Shown piece after piece: positions 44,410 through 55,676 of a stretch of DNA of 64,000 nt. The position numbers were made by a program, and so were the translations under genes. Location of the stretch: assembly GCA_036852015.1 (NCBI GenBank), contig JAANDG010000061.1, positions 124,001 to 188,000 of the forward strand, given 5' to 3'. Every line of letters begins with the position of its first letter. The stretch's first letter is position 1. A model generated the notes under the pieces. That model had not been told where the DNA came from. It made no database searches and saw only the letters and a list, made by a program, of their open reading frames with translations. This DNA comes from Pelodera strongyloides (taxonomy: Eukaryota; Nematoda; Chromadorea; Rhabditida; Rhabditidae).

Positions 44410-45112
44410 TATACCTACGTTCTGGGGCGCATAGTGCGGCGCATACTTTCCCGCACGTTTTGGGCGTGCGTGCATACTTTCCCGCATGGTGTGGCGTGCG
44501 CGCAGACTTTCCCGCAGAGCTGCAGACTTTCCCGCATACTTTCCCGCATACTCTGCCATCATGCGGAAACTCGCTGAAATTACACATTGCGACACTTTTG
44601 TTCGCCCAACCATGCGGCAGACTTTCCCGCAGACATAACCGCGAGGCGCAGACTTTCCCGCAGACATACCCGCAGACTTTCCCGCAGACATACCCGCATG
44701 GTTTCCTGCAGACAAACCCGCCACGCAAAAAAGTTGCCTCCCAAAAACGCTTAGGACATAGTCCAAATGACTGCCAGCGGAGAGACGTCTCCGCCTTTCC
44801 GTCCCTTTGCCACATGTGCGGTTATGGCAGAGTGGTTGAAGGCGCTGACTACAGATGAGTGGTCAGGGTTCAATTCCACCCATGTGCGTATGTCTTATGA
44901 GGATTTATTCATAGAATATATGTTATATGAAGTGTTCTACATGGCACATAATATGTAATATACTAAATTACACAATAAGCAAGCATTAAATTATTTTTCG
45001 AATTTTTCCCCCTGCAGACATATCCGCACGGTGCACCGCAGACTTTCCCGCATGTGCGGTCCTGCAAACCCGCACCATGCGGGAAAGTCTGCGGTGCACC
45101 GTGCGGGTCAGG
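44410..45112. mobile_element. Insertion of hairpin-forming 'CCGCAGACTTTCCCGCA' repeats with a tRNA-like core
   Basis: About 700 bases split the reverse transcriptase between its fingers and the LDFSSLFTN motif. It contains roughly a dozen copies of GCAGACTTTCCCGCA and ends in a long perfect-looking hairpin (arms CCGCACGGTGCACCGCAGAC and its complement, 45022-45110). A tRNA-like segment lies inside. Mobile by position; class unknown. Confidence 0.7.
44818..44890 (+). other. tRNA-like sequence (Ser/Leu-type A and B boxes), degenerate
   Basis: TGGCAGAGTGG fits a pol III A box and GGTTCAATTCC fits a B box exactly, 34 bases apart, with a GGTTGAAGGCG D-loop as in long-variable-arm tRNAs. The acceptor and T stems do not pair, so it is not a working tRNA. 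It more likely is an internal promoter of a SINE-like insertion. Confidence 0.5.
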
Positions 45113-45113
45113 T

Positions 45114-47050
45114 TCAGAGAAGTGTAGAATTACTAATGCAAATGGAATTATCTATAGAAATGAAATTAGTTTTATTACTGCTCCAAGTTTTACTAGCATT
45201 ACAGTAGTTTTTAAAATGCAAACGGAAATGTTTCAGTATTTTCTGAAGAGTAATCGAAAGGTTTTTGAGAGAACTGTGTTTAGCAGCTGTGATGTAACGC
45301 ATTTTAATCGATTTTTTATGCAATTTAGGAACTGCGTAAATGTTAGGAAGTTTGCGATCGGTATCAGAACATTTTATATTAAGAATGTTGGAATAGTAAA
45401 TATGACGGGATACAATGCTGTCCTGTGACTCGAGATTATACGGAGAGTAAGTATCGTTACCTTTATATTCGAATGAACCGTTTTCGTTTTTAGCAATACC
45501 CAATTCTTTATGAAGGAAGTGTGAATATAAAAGAGGGCAAGAGAAACAAAAGTTAGCGGACGCCTTATCTACGCATGTAATAATAAACTGTCTCTTAATA
45601 TGGTTAATTTCTTTGTAAATAGAGCAGTTAGAGTTAACATGAGGTTTACGAAAACCTTGGATGACTTCATTTAACTTTTCCCATATGGGAAGAGAACAAT
45701 TAAGCGTACTAGTATATTCATTGAGGTTTTTAGACAAGTCATTGAAAAGTACTTGTAAATGTTCTTCTAGTATTTTACTGGAAAAAGGTTCTCTGAACTT
45801 GGTTCCTTTAGAAAGAAGAGTTGTGGCTCTAGGGTAGCGGGATTCAAATATTTTGCAATTTCCAGAGATTATATGAAGAGAACCGTCGATATCGATTTTT
45901 TCTTTAGTGTTACAAAAAGAAAGGTAATCCTTACAATTACAATGAACGTGGTTAACAGTAGGGTTGTTAGCAACAGTCTTGTGATTAAATAGGCGAGGTC
46001 CTAAAGGAATGCTATATTGATTTTGGTAGCAAATACGAGGTAAAAATGGAAGTGGGATATTATTAGAGATGAAAGTGTTACGGATGAATCTATTTATGGC
46101 GTATTTGAGATTAAAGCCTCTAGAATCGGTACAAATAAAGGGAATTTTGATGCGAAAATCCGGTTTAGACGGCTTGGTATTACTATCTTTCAAAGGTTTA
46201 GAAGCACAAGAATTGCCACATATTGCTTCTACATTACGTCTGAAATAACTAGAGTGTTCATTAGAGAAATAAATTCGAACCAGGATCTTTTTAGTAGATT
46301 TAGCCAACCGGTTTTTGAGAGAAACTAGTGTTTGGAAATCAGTAGGATGGGATAGGTTTGGAGGAGTAGTATTAGTAGACAATCTACGTTTTATTTTATT
46401 ACGGGGACCTCGGTTTTTAGGCGGCCGAATTATATTAAGACAGAAATATGGAATGTTATTATTACCAAGATTTTTCTTAGAGTAGTCACTAATGAGTCCG
46501 AAACCTTTAATATGATCGTTTAAGCCGTATGGGTAAGCAGTGTTAAGAAGCCTAATCCAAAAGAGTTCTTTATCCTTGCGAATACAGTTATTCTTGTTTT
46601 CATCTAAACAGTCTAATATATGTATAGTAAATAGTTTAACATCGGAATTTGCTTGACAATTTGAGAAATGACGATACAGAATGGTTTCTTGTGAATTTTT
46701 ATTGAGATGATATCGATGTTGACTAAACCTGCTTTTCAAAGAGCGCTTTGTCTCACCTACATACTGCATATTGCAGTTATCACAAGTTAGACAATAGATA
46801 ACCCCTTCGCTGGAGCAATTACTAATACTAGAGGCGAAAGTATGAGAGAAGTATCTTGTTGTGCTGCTACGAATGAGTTTTTCAAAAGATATCAGTGGGC
46901 AAATTTTGCAACGGGACGATTTACAGGGATTGCCAAAAGACTGTGTGCCTTCAATAGACGTAAGCTTAAGATTCGGGCCAATCTTTTTAGAGCTGAAACA
47001 AGTTTGGGTGTGGTAGTTTGCTGTGGTATTGTTAGGGTATAAGTATTCAC
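45114..47050 (-). pseudogene. Naiad ORF, GIY-YIG nuclease, CxC linker and N-terminal RT region
   Basis: The frame is open from 47051 down to 45114. The nuclease (46950-46450) has a CCHH-type set (CKICP; CLTCDNC; QHRYHLN; YRHFSNC) and the GIY-YIG core VIYCLTCDNCN-MQYVGETK. A linker carries HCNC (CxC) at about 45931-45942. Then comes an RT fingers-like region (IYKEINHIKRQFIITCVDKA, PNIYAVPKLHK). The first in-frame ATG falls inside the nuclease core, so the real start must be upstream, by splicing or by readthrough of TGA codons at 47052-47054 and 47133-47135. Interrupted downstream by the 44410-45112 insertion. Confidence 0.85.
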
Positions 47051-47135
47051 CTCAGTCCGCCGCCCTCGGCTTCAGAGGATAGGTTGGGTAATGGAAAGAG
47101 CTTTTAGAATCTGAGAAACTTACATGGCGGGTTCA

Positions 47136-48385
47136 AGCTAGAGAACTCTACCACGTTGACACGAAGGACACCGAGCGACATTCTCCCACTTTCCGTTTAC
47201 AACCATGAACCGGAGAATGCCTCTTACAGTGTTCGTGGAATACTTGAGTATAACCACTACCTCCATAGTGCCGTGTGGAAGCCGATATCAGAGAGTAAGT
47301 AAAAAGAAGTAGATTTTAAGATAGAGACTATCCGGGGATCAAAGCAGTCCGAAAGATGGAATTATAAAGGGCTAGCAGTAGAAAATTACTGCAAAAGTGA
47401 CGGTAATACAAAAATTACCTAATAATATTGGAAATGTTGAAATTAACAAGTGAACATGAAAATTATAATATATAAAAAACACAAATATAATAAGTAAAAA
47501 GAAAAAAAGGGGAAAGAAAACGTAAAGAAAGTAAGGGCCCTTGAAAGTAGTGAATAAATGGGACGTGTATGAAGGTTGTAAAATGATTGAAAGAAAAGCG
47601 ATGGTGGCAAAATAACTTTAAAATTGAGGTATTAAACTTAATTAAAGATAAAAGAAAGAAAAGCAGAAGCATGTATAAGAGTGAAGGAAACATAGTTCTG
47701 TAACATATGAACAAGAATAAAGAAACGGAAATATAGCAAAAAGTAAGTAGAATAGAATCATGAGAAATGTAATCAGTCAAGTAAGTACAGTATTAGGACT
47801 AAAAATAAGCATGTCAATAATGACATGAATTCCATGTAGCAACAATGTTTAGTCACAAGGACAAAACACCGTACACTACTTGGGTATAATTATGCCACGA
47901 GGGCACGGGTAAAATTATGCCACGAGGGCACGGGTAACATTATGCCACGAAGGCACGGCTATCTAGAAAGATTCTAGATAACACGAAGCAAGAAAAGAGA
48001 CTAAGTAAGGAGACAGAGCAAACCTAAGTCTAGAGAGGGGTGCAAGGTGTAAGAAAAACAAATAAAGCTGAGATACATATAAGCTCACATTACGAGTAGA
48101 AATAAATAGATGGATATACAACGATAATGGGAAGGGGAACATGAAGTACTGTGTGATGTGTGGCGACCAACTTGGCTAAAAGGAATGGAAGCAAATATAG
48201 TGCGAATATTAGTCAGTATAAAAGAGTATTCAACATAGAGAGGGGATATAATAGAATTGTCAGCGTGGAAAGAAATAGATAAAACATAAAATATTACAAA
48301 ATTTGGAAAGGAAGGAGGAAGATCTTATAGCAAGCTAGTGGGGCAGCGAAGCCTCCAACAGATGCGAGCCAAGATCCAATAACAA
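47136..48385 (-). other. Naiad 5' region between pseudo-LTR and nuclease
   Basis: AT-rich, with a triplicated ATTATGCCACGAGGGCACGG unit at 47888-47962. No coding frame is supported. Part of it (47780-47822) recurs inverted at 53330-53390. Confidence 0.5.
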
Positions 48386-48712
48386 ATAAAAGAGGAAACA
48401 AATTGGGAAGATATAAGCGAATAAGTTCAACAAACTAACATGAATATACCGTATGTAATACGGTAACCCCGTTTCGACCCTTCGCATACGAGGATTTTGC
48501 CACCGTTGGGTCTCATCAGTGCGATGACGGTAGGCTTAGGCAGTGAGTGAAAGAAAGGTAAAGTAGATACTGAGAAAGGGATAGAGAGACAAAGGTTATA
48601 GAGTATGTGAAGAAACATATAAGGTTATAGAGTAAAAAAGGGTACAAAATTAATAGTAAAACCGAATAAGAAACTAACCTTGATACCGCGGGTGTAATAG
48701 TACCTGAATATT
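48386..48712 (-). repeat. PLE pseudo-LTR, copy 2 (upstream, 5'-truncated)
   Basis: Matches copy 1 almost exactly and stops at GTACCTGAATATTC, where it meets the interrupted ORF1-like sequence. Contains the hammerhead-like core (gtttc 48471-48475; tcatcag 48513-48519 on the + strand). Confidence 0.85.
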
Positions 48713-49880
48713 CATCTTTGAGGTAATAAGTAACGGGTGGGTCATAATCAGTATCAACACGATCACCTGTTGATTGATCGTTGTGATCGATAACCAATTG
48801 TGGTGGGGTGTCTGCAATTGCTACATCAGTGACAGGCAATTGAGGGGAAGCAATTAATGGCGGAGGGTCCGCACGTGAACTCTCAATTGTGGTCGATGGT
48901 TCTTTGATCTCTGCAACAGGGCATTGTGGATCGCCGGTTTGTAGATCACGAGCAGCTTGGCGGCGCAGGTAACCTTCATGTCGCTGCTTCGCAGTTTCAG
49001 CACGACGAATATTGATGTGGGCAAGATCCGGAGTCTTCTTCAGTCGTTCGGCCAGGTCCTTAAAAATTGGCAAAGCGAAACCGGGTTTCATACGGCATAA
49101 AATAGGGCGAGGGAAATTGCGATATTTTCCAAGGCGACCAATAGGGCGCATTCGAGTTGGACATTTTCCGGAAAAGAAAAGGAAAAAAGTGGTTCGAGAT
49201 GGATTTCACCAGAAAAGAATGCAATTGCCACGCATATACATGCAAATGATCGATTGATTTTAGTTTCAATTACGGTACAATTGCATTTTCGACAATTATT
49301 TTGCGTGTATTATTTTTTTTCTGGGTGTCCATCTCGAACCACTTTTTTCTTTTATTTTCGGGAAAATGTCCAACTCGAATGCGCCCTTAACATTGAAAGA
49401 CTCGGGTGAGTGATTACACAATGACAAAACTTTGTGCGAAATAATAGTATCAACACTCACCCGGTCGCTTTCCTTTGCGTTTAAGATGACGAAGTGGTCC
49501 TTGAGCTCATTCCTTCGAAATCCTTCAGCTATTTCTTCGTGGATAAAGGACTTCAAATCGGTGAATAGTTCGGAGACAGATAGTTGAATATTCTGGCGAA
49601 TAGGAATATTTGGGCGAGAAGTTGGTGTGGATTCATGATGAATAGCAGGATAGCTCATTTGGGCGAGGGCGATGCGACCGCTCTGTGTCGGGTTAGAGGG
49701 GTCGAATGGTTTGAGGGGTGGCACTGAACAATTTATTAAATGATATGCATCCCAAAGGCTTACACACCTAGTATGAATAAATGCACGGGGACTTTCTTTC
49801 TTATATGCAAATTGTGTTTCGCTATGTGTTTCTTCGGGCATATAAATTTGCATATAATAGTTGAGGATGAGGTTCATCAT
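48713..49880 (-). pseudogene. ORF1-like gene remnant, split by an intron/MITE and by the Naiad insertion
   Basis: Two minus-strand blocks. The upstream block, ending at 49461 before a GTGAGT donor, reads SVSELFTDLKSFIHEEIAEG...KESDR. The downstream block (49140-48713) reads IGRLGKYRNFPRPILCRMKP...RRQAARDLQ, then an acidic/Pro-rich tail cut off by the pseudo-LTR. A GR-x-RPRPI stretch followed by KDLAERLKK resembles the nucleic-acid-binding C-terminal part of LINE ORF1 proteins; that family call is tentative. A MITE (49143-49388) lies between the blocks and may have replaced the acceptor. Confidence 0.45.
49143..49388. mobile_element. MITE with 'GGGCGCATTCGAGTTGGAC' ends
   Basis: AGGGCGCATTCGAGTTGGACA at the left, inverted TGTCCAACTCGAATGCGCCCT at the right; about 245 bases. 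Same family as 11258 and 38058, more diverged inside. Confidence 0.75.
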
Positions 49881-50403
49881 ACACGTGAAGGTACATTTAA
49901 AGCGCTAATAATTGTGTTGGTATGACTAGCTCTAGCCTAGCCTACAGCCATGAATACAGCCTAGCCTTAGTTGTTGGCAAGCATGCTAATTACCCAAACC
50001 CAACCGGTCATGCTAGGCCTATTCCAACCGCGCCACTCGGTTGTCCGGTGGGCTATACACGAAATATTTGGAGTTTTGTGCTATTTCAAAGGAGTTTTTT
50101 CTATGTTGCAGACAGATTGGATCCTGGAGCGCTCCCGCTACAGTAACAGCGTCCCCTTTCGCATACATTTCGAAAAAAAATGGGTTTTATTTTCATTCTG
50201 GTCTGTTGATGCCAGAAAGTTGACCGTTTTTGTTTTCTAAGAATAGTTGTAATGTTGTTGTTTTATTTTCGATAAATTTGTGGTATAATTTTTTCATGTG
50301 ACTGCTGATAAAATTTCATGTGACTGCTGATTGTTGTTTTAGTATTGCCTTTTTGCATATTCGATTATTACATGTAAACGTTTGGATGTAGGGACCTAAG
50401 ACC

Positions 50404-50800
50404 TTAAAGGGACAGGCCCATCAAAGTAAACCTATATTTACGAAACGTTCATAATGTATATAAAGCATTTTTATTACAATATATACAAACCAAATTTCAC
50501 CTACTTTCGCCCTCGAGGACTTTTTCCGATGTGCTCATCCTCATATGTATACCATAAAGCTGCAGACTTCCAAGGTGTATATGCAAATTTAGCTCGCATT
50601 TTAATTTCTTGATAAATTTGCGTAGACAGCTTCGATCTCTGCAGTTTTACGGTATACATATGATGATGAGCACATCGGAAAAAGTCCTCGAGGGCGAAAG
50701 TAGGTGAAATTTGGTTTGTATATATTGTAATAAAAATGCTCTATACACATTATGAATACGTCGTAAATATAGGTTTACTTTGATGGGCCTGTCCCTTTAA
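50404..50800. mobile_element. TTAA MITE, 'AAGGGACAGGCCCATCAAA' family
   Basis: Complete copy, TTAA to TTAA, nearly perfect palindrome in its outer 100 bases (TTTTTCCGATGTGCTCATC / GATGAGCACATCGGAAAAA). Confidence 0.85.
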
Positions 50801-51065
50801 GGAACCAAATTTTTTGATTTTGCTGAAACTTCATAGGAATAGGTTATCGGTCATCCTGATTGCGACAAAGTGGCTCATTCGGGCTATAGATGTCCAAAAA
50901 GGCCGCTAAGGCCTATAACCCTGTGACCACATGCCCAACAGGGCCCTAATCTCTAAATGGGACGTTCACCTACCGCCTGAATGACCTACTTTATCGTAAT
51001 CAGGAGGACCGATTACCTATTTCTACGGTTTTCCGAAAAATTGTAAAAAAAATTTTTGGGGCCCC

Positions 51066-51496
51066 TTAAAGGATCGCAGTCACTACAAATTCGTATTTTT
51101 TATTCGCTTTTCATTAATTGTTCAAGTATGTGAAGAAAACGACGATTCCAGCGCCAAAGTACGGCAAAACAAACTCAGGGAGAGAAATCCCTGTTTATGA
51201 CTTTTACTTATATACCGTAGTTTATAATTGCCCGTATAGAGTTTCATAATAAATACCCTGCAGTGATAAACCACGCGCCAGGTGTAACACTGCAGGCTGT
51301 GCACTCTCCAACTACCCCTGGCAATTGCATACATGCACCGGCGTCGGTCATTTATCAAAACTCATTCTCATTGATTTCTCTCCCTGAGTTCCATTTCATG
51401 TAAATTTTTATGGGCTGCATATTGTTTTATAAATCTGCTTGCATCTAATAAAAATCGAATAAAAAAGTTGATTTTGAAGTGACTGCCTTCCTTTAA
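51066..51496. mobile_element. TTAA MITE, asymmetric GGATCGCAG/GGAAGGCAG family (inverted)
   Basis: Left TTAAAGGATCGCAGTCACT, right AAGTGACTGCCTTCCTTTAA. The interior (ATACCGTAGTTTATAATTGCC, GGCAATTGCAT) matches 10338-10781 in reverse. Confidence 0.75.
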
Positions 51497-51499
51497 GTT

Positions 51500-52796
51500 C
51501 AATAGTACCGATGCTTTTATAAAGTTTTAAGTATCGCGCACATATGTCGCATATTATCCGATATTTACAGGTAAATAGAGTAAATAGTATTTAATTTTTG
51601 TATTCATTGTTTGTCCTTTACCTTCAACCGTATTATTACAGAGTTTTAAACTAATGTTGAACTGAAGAGAACGAGGTGGTCATACGTCCGAAGGGCAGCT
51701 GTGTTGCTCGGCCTTTTCGCTTTCTTGTCCAGTTGCCTAGACCTTCGGTGGGCTAGTAAGTTTTGCATTATCTCCGTTGGGTGCTTTTTCGGAGCGTTAT
51801 TCCTAAGCTCAATGCTCTTGAACGGTAGGTACGGTTGAACTGGCCTTTGGAGTTTTCCGCTTTTTCCTGTCCTTATTTGTATTTGCATATTATAGTGCTT
51901 ACTACTGTCAAACTTTTACGTCTATATATTCACAATAAGTTTATTATTATATTGTAGTTGTTATTATTAATCAATATAAGGAATTATTAAATTAGAAAGT
52001 GTAAAATAAAATATGAAAATAAAAGAGACTAATGCATCATATTCTATCATGATACACCGTTTCGACCCTATATCGCATACGAGGGATTTACCCGGGTATC
52101 ATTACTATTATATTGGAGTACGATTATTGCTAACATTATATACTAGCATTAAAATATCTATTATTTTATTTTGTGGTTATTATTATTTATTTTTTTTCGT
52201 TAGCAACCTATGCCTATTAAAATAACTTATTATTATTTACACTATTATTATTGGTGCACACTTGCGCAATTAATATTACTGCTGTAAAAATTTGTGTGCA
52301 GCGAGTTAGGTACTTAGGTAGCTTATTACTATACCACCCTATATTATTACTTATTATCAATATGTGTATCGGTGCCCACGGGCGAATTTAACAAATATTG
52401 TTGACTCTGCGGTATACTTTATATTCTGGCGAGGCTGAGTTGAGCCCATCTGTCATGGTGTTGTGCGATTGGTTGTAGAGTTGATGCGCAAAACAGGAGT
52501 GTGCGTTGTGGTATTAGGAACTGTCGGGTGAGGCCCGTGACCTACCGTTTCGAGGAAACGCGTATTAAAAGCTTTGAGAAAGCTGATGTCCTGAGAGGAT
52601 AATCCGTACCGAAGGTCGAGGACTGGTGGTGTCTTTTTGTTTGTATGCGTGTTACACATATTGCCGTTGCAGTGTGCAGTTCACTCTACGACGGGATTAA
52701 ACGTAGAGCCGGCGTGTGCTCGGTACTCGGCGATGTTCGAGAAGTTTAACCCTCCAAAAGCTCACATTTACGATTGGCATTGTCGTCTGAGCATTC
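51500..52796. other. AT-rich intergenic sequence with a possible PLE-end relic
   Basis: (ATT)n-rich stretches at 51930-52260. On the minus strand at 52050-52100, CTCGTATGCGATATAGGGTCGAAACGG resembles the pseudo-LTR hammerhead-like motif, but the CTGATGA box is missing. No gene supported. Confidence 0.4.
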
Positions 52797-53323
52797 AAAT
52801 AAAAGAGGAAGCAAATTTGGAAGATATAAGTGAATAAATTCAACAAACTAACATGAATATACCATATGTAATACGGTAACCCCGTTTCGACCCTTCGCAT
52901 ACGAGGATTTTGCCACCGTTGGGTCTCATCAGTGCTATGACGGTAGGCTTAGGCAGTGAGTGAAAGAAAGGTAAAGTAGATACTGAGAAAGGGATAGAGA
53001 GACAAAGGTTATAGAGTATGTGAAGAAACATATAAGGTTATAGAGTAAAAAAGGGTACAAAAATAATAGTAAAAACCGAATAAGAAACTAACCTTGATAC
53101 CGCGGGTGTAATAGTACCTGAATATCCTTACAAAAAGGGACAAGTAGAGAATAAATAAACAAAATGCAGAAGAAAGTATAAAACTAACCTTGTATTGTAT
53201 ATGTCCTCAAGCCTCAAAATAACTAGGTAGGAATACATCAATAAGTAAGAAGTACTACGAAAGGGTATGGTATGGAGCAATGCAAGACGAGAGCAATGGG
53301 AAAGGGATGTAGTGTGTAGTATT
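52797..53323 (-). mobile_element. Second Naiad fragment: pseudo-LTR plus 3' sequence
   Basis: Homologous to 42939-43459, sharing the same terminus (AATAAAAGAGGAAGC) and the hammerhead-like core (52884-52932). It stops at TGTGTAGTATTGAT and continues into an inverted piece of the element's 5' region (53330-53390 matches the complement of 47780-47822). Confidence 0.8.
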
Positions 53324-53518
53324 GATTGACATGCTTATTTTTAGTATTTATTGACATGCTTATTTTTAGTCCTAATACTGTACTTATACTGTAAGGTTAG
53401 TTTCAATCCGTGGCTTAATGATGGTCCATATGAGCTGAACGAACTGACGTTCTCTGTAACGCAGGAAGGCGTTTTCTGTACTGTAGAATAGAGCACTTTT
53501 GTGATGTTGTCAATGTTA

Positions 53519-53916
53519 TTAAAGGGCATGTCAAGGGGGATTCTGCGCAGAAAGGCATCTCCTGGCGCAGATTAAGTAAATCTCGAACGGCGCACATTAC
53601 AGTATACCCATAAAAATGGCCGCAAATTAAAATATTTCAAATTTTGTCATAAACGTGAACAAAACCAGCCGCAACGCACGCAAACGGGTGCGTTGCGGCG
53701 AGCCGGTAATTCAAACCGTCCCGTGGACAGCGTTTTGGCTTAGCTCTGTCCACACGACTCGAATCCCATACTGAAGGAGTTTTTTGGAGGGGTTAGAAAT
53801 TGTTTTTCTTCTTACATGAAAGTTTTTGTTTATTTTTATTTTCACTTTCCTTACCTTCAAAACGCAAGCTTTTTTTTTGAGCCCAACATGTAAAACCGGC
53901 TTGACAGTCCCTTTAA
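53519..53916. mobile_element. TTAA MITE, 'GTCAAGCCGG' family (inverted copy)
   Basis: TTAAAGGGCATGTCAAGGGGG at the left, CCGGCTTGACAGTCCCTTTAA at the right; inverted relative to 32473-32865. Its right TTAA abuts the truncated LINE. Confidence 0.75.
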
Positions 53917-53946
53917 ACCGTTAGCTGATGTCCCTGTGTGATAGGT

Positions 53947-54907
53947 AGTGCACACAAAATTAGTCTATAAACTAAGAAAATTGGGCTTTCCTGATCAATT
54001 AGTTAATTGGCTACAGAATTTTCTTGCAAACAGAACATTCTGTGTAAAGGTCGATGATATTTTATCTGTTGAATTTGATGTTGTCTCTGGGGTTCCTCAA
54101 GGGTCTGTCCTGGGCCCAATTTTATTCCTTCTCTATATTTGTGATCTACCACAAGCCGCAAAAACTTCTCATAATATCAATATTCGTTGTTTCGCAGATG
54201 ATTGTAAATGGTTTTGTAACTATAAACCGGAAGATTCCACTAGGGCCGTGGCATGCATGAATATCTCTCTTAATTCTCTCACTAACTATTGTACCAATTA
54301 GCAAATATCCCTTTCCGAGGAAAAGTGCAAGGTTCTTTACCTTGGGGGCAAAAATAGTAAAAATGCGTACAAAGTTAATGGAGTTGAATTAGGGGCTGTT
54401 TCTTCAATCAGAGATCTGGTTGTCCAAGTTCAAGATAATTGGCATTATGTTGATCACATAAATAGTATATGTACGCGGAGTACGGGGGCTTGGTTTGCCA
54501 TCTTCAAAAGTGTAAAACAAAGAAATGCAGTCATATTGTTGAAATGTTATAAGACGTGGGTACGCCCCTTACTTGAATTCGCTAGTCTTGTGTGGAATCC
54601 CTATCTAAAGAAAGATAAAATACGGGTAGAGGAAAAAGTCCAGTCGAGAATCACTCGAATGATTTTCCAAAAATGTCAACCACGTGGTACCCCTGTTCCA
54701 TCTTATTCTGAGCGATTACGTAAGTTTGGCCTCGTTTCATTACAACAACGTAGAACCCAGCAAGATCTTTTCTTTGCATTCAAACTCCTGAACATGTTTC
54801 TTATGCGGTTTCCAAGTATCTGGACAAATTTACCGTATTTTACGACTTCGCGAGTCCCATGTATTAATTTCTCATGTCAAATATTCAATTCAGGGAAAAT
54901 ACGGTAA
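53947..54907 (+). pseudogene. LINE reverse transcriptase fragment (CR1/Jockey-like), 5'-truncated
   Basis: Frame opens as VHTKLVYKLRKLGF, the stretch that follows the FDKV motif of LINE reverse transcriptases. It continues through the palm (VSGVPQGSVLGPILFLLYIC) and the catalytic FADD box (CFADDCKWF). A TAG at 54299-54301 interrupts an otherwise continuous frame that resumes with ISLSEEKCKVLYLG and the usual C-terminal part (VRPLLEFASLVWNP, VQSRITRMIF, YSERLRKFGLVSL). There is no endonuclease domain. The nonsense codon and the truncation mark it as dead. Family between CR1 and Jockey is not resolved. Confidence 0.88.
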
Positions 54908-54909
54908 AT

Positions 54910-55676
54910 TTTCAAGGGAACGCACATTTGTTTTTATATGGAAACCCCATAAATTAGAATGGCTCAGTGCATATTAACACTAACAGCCAAACTAATCTTA
55001 ATTCGTAGAGCACAATAAATCCCACATACTACTCCTTTTTTTACAAGTTACCACCCTCTTGCCCGGGGTGATAAAATGTCAAAAGGTGTAGTGGTTTTCA
55101 CGTTACAAAATGCTACCCCATCCATAGATTTGGGGTAGCAATTTCACATTTGGGTAGCATTTTTCCGTGGGGTAGTATTCTTCAATTCTCACGAAATAAT
55201 TTCCTATTTTTTTCAGCAGCTGAGGTGAGTACCATATCCGTTCACTACATATTTTGGAGACGCAGACACTCCCAAAAATCTTTTTTTTTTTTCAATTCAA
55301 ATCCATATTTCAAGTAATTATGAGAGAAGAAACTAGTTTTCAATTACATTTATTTCTTTTACCGATGTTTCCTATAACTGAAATGTCGGAAAAATAAGTG
55401 TGACGAAAAAAAATAACACATTGTTTGTTTTATTGGTTGGAAAAGAAGAAGAAAACGACATGATGAATTCCAATTTTCATTTACCAACACTAAATAACTC
55501 AGCCTCCGGGCACACCTGCATTAAATTTGAGGCCGCAGAAATTATAATTTTACATTTGGACGAAAAGCCGGGCTCTTCTCAAACGCTCTATTTTTATTAT
55601 GTTCTTAGCTTCCAGGTATTATTTTATCAGCTACTATGTTACTCTCCGACCCAAAGTGCCGACCCAACAACAGCTG
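54910..55676. other. Intergenic sequence, nothing recognised
   Basis: Contains short GGGGTAGCA repeats (55085-55175) and a poly-T tract. The 100-codon frame at 55400-55702 runs into a MITE and has no recognisable motif. Confidence 0.35.

Larger units (their letters stand above)
42939..48712 (-). mobile_element. Naiad-type Penelope-like retroelement with pseudo-LTRs
   Basis: Minus-strand element of about 5.8 kb. Direct repeats at 42939-43267 and 48386-48712 act as pseudo-LTRs. The coding order is N-terminal GIY-YIG nuclease, a CxC linker, then reverse transcriptase, i.e. permuted relative to canonical Penelope elements. This is the defining layout of the Naiad clade as I know it from the literature. 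The reverse transcriptase half is broken by an insertion (about 44410-45112) and a single-base frameshift near 44300, so this copy is dead. It is inserted in an ORF1-like sequence whose remains continue at 48713. Confidence 0.85.

Noticed and set aside
44396..44858. Frames of 130-157 codons on both strands rich in AGKSA or FPQTYP
   Set aside because: Products of the GCAGACTTTCCCGCA repeat inserted in the RT gene; only the last part of the minus-strand frame (LDFSSLFTNLPH) is real RT.
44818..44890. Functional tRNA-Ser or tRNA-Leu gene
   Set aside because: A and B boxes match, but acceptor and T stems do not pair and no sensible anticodon arm forms.
52453..52659. A 68-codon minus-strand frame (LRYGLSSQDISFLKAFNTRF)
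   Set aside because: Looks protein-like, but it has no neighbouring motif, splice site or second copy to support it.
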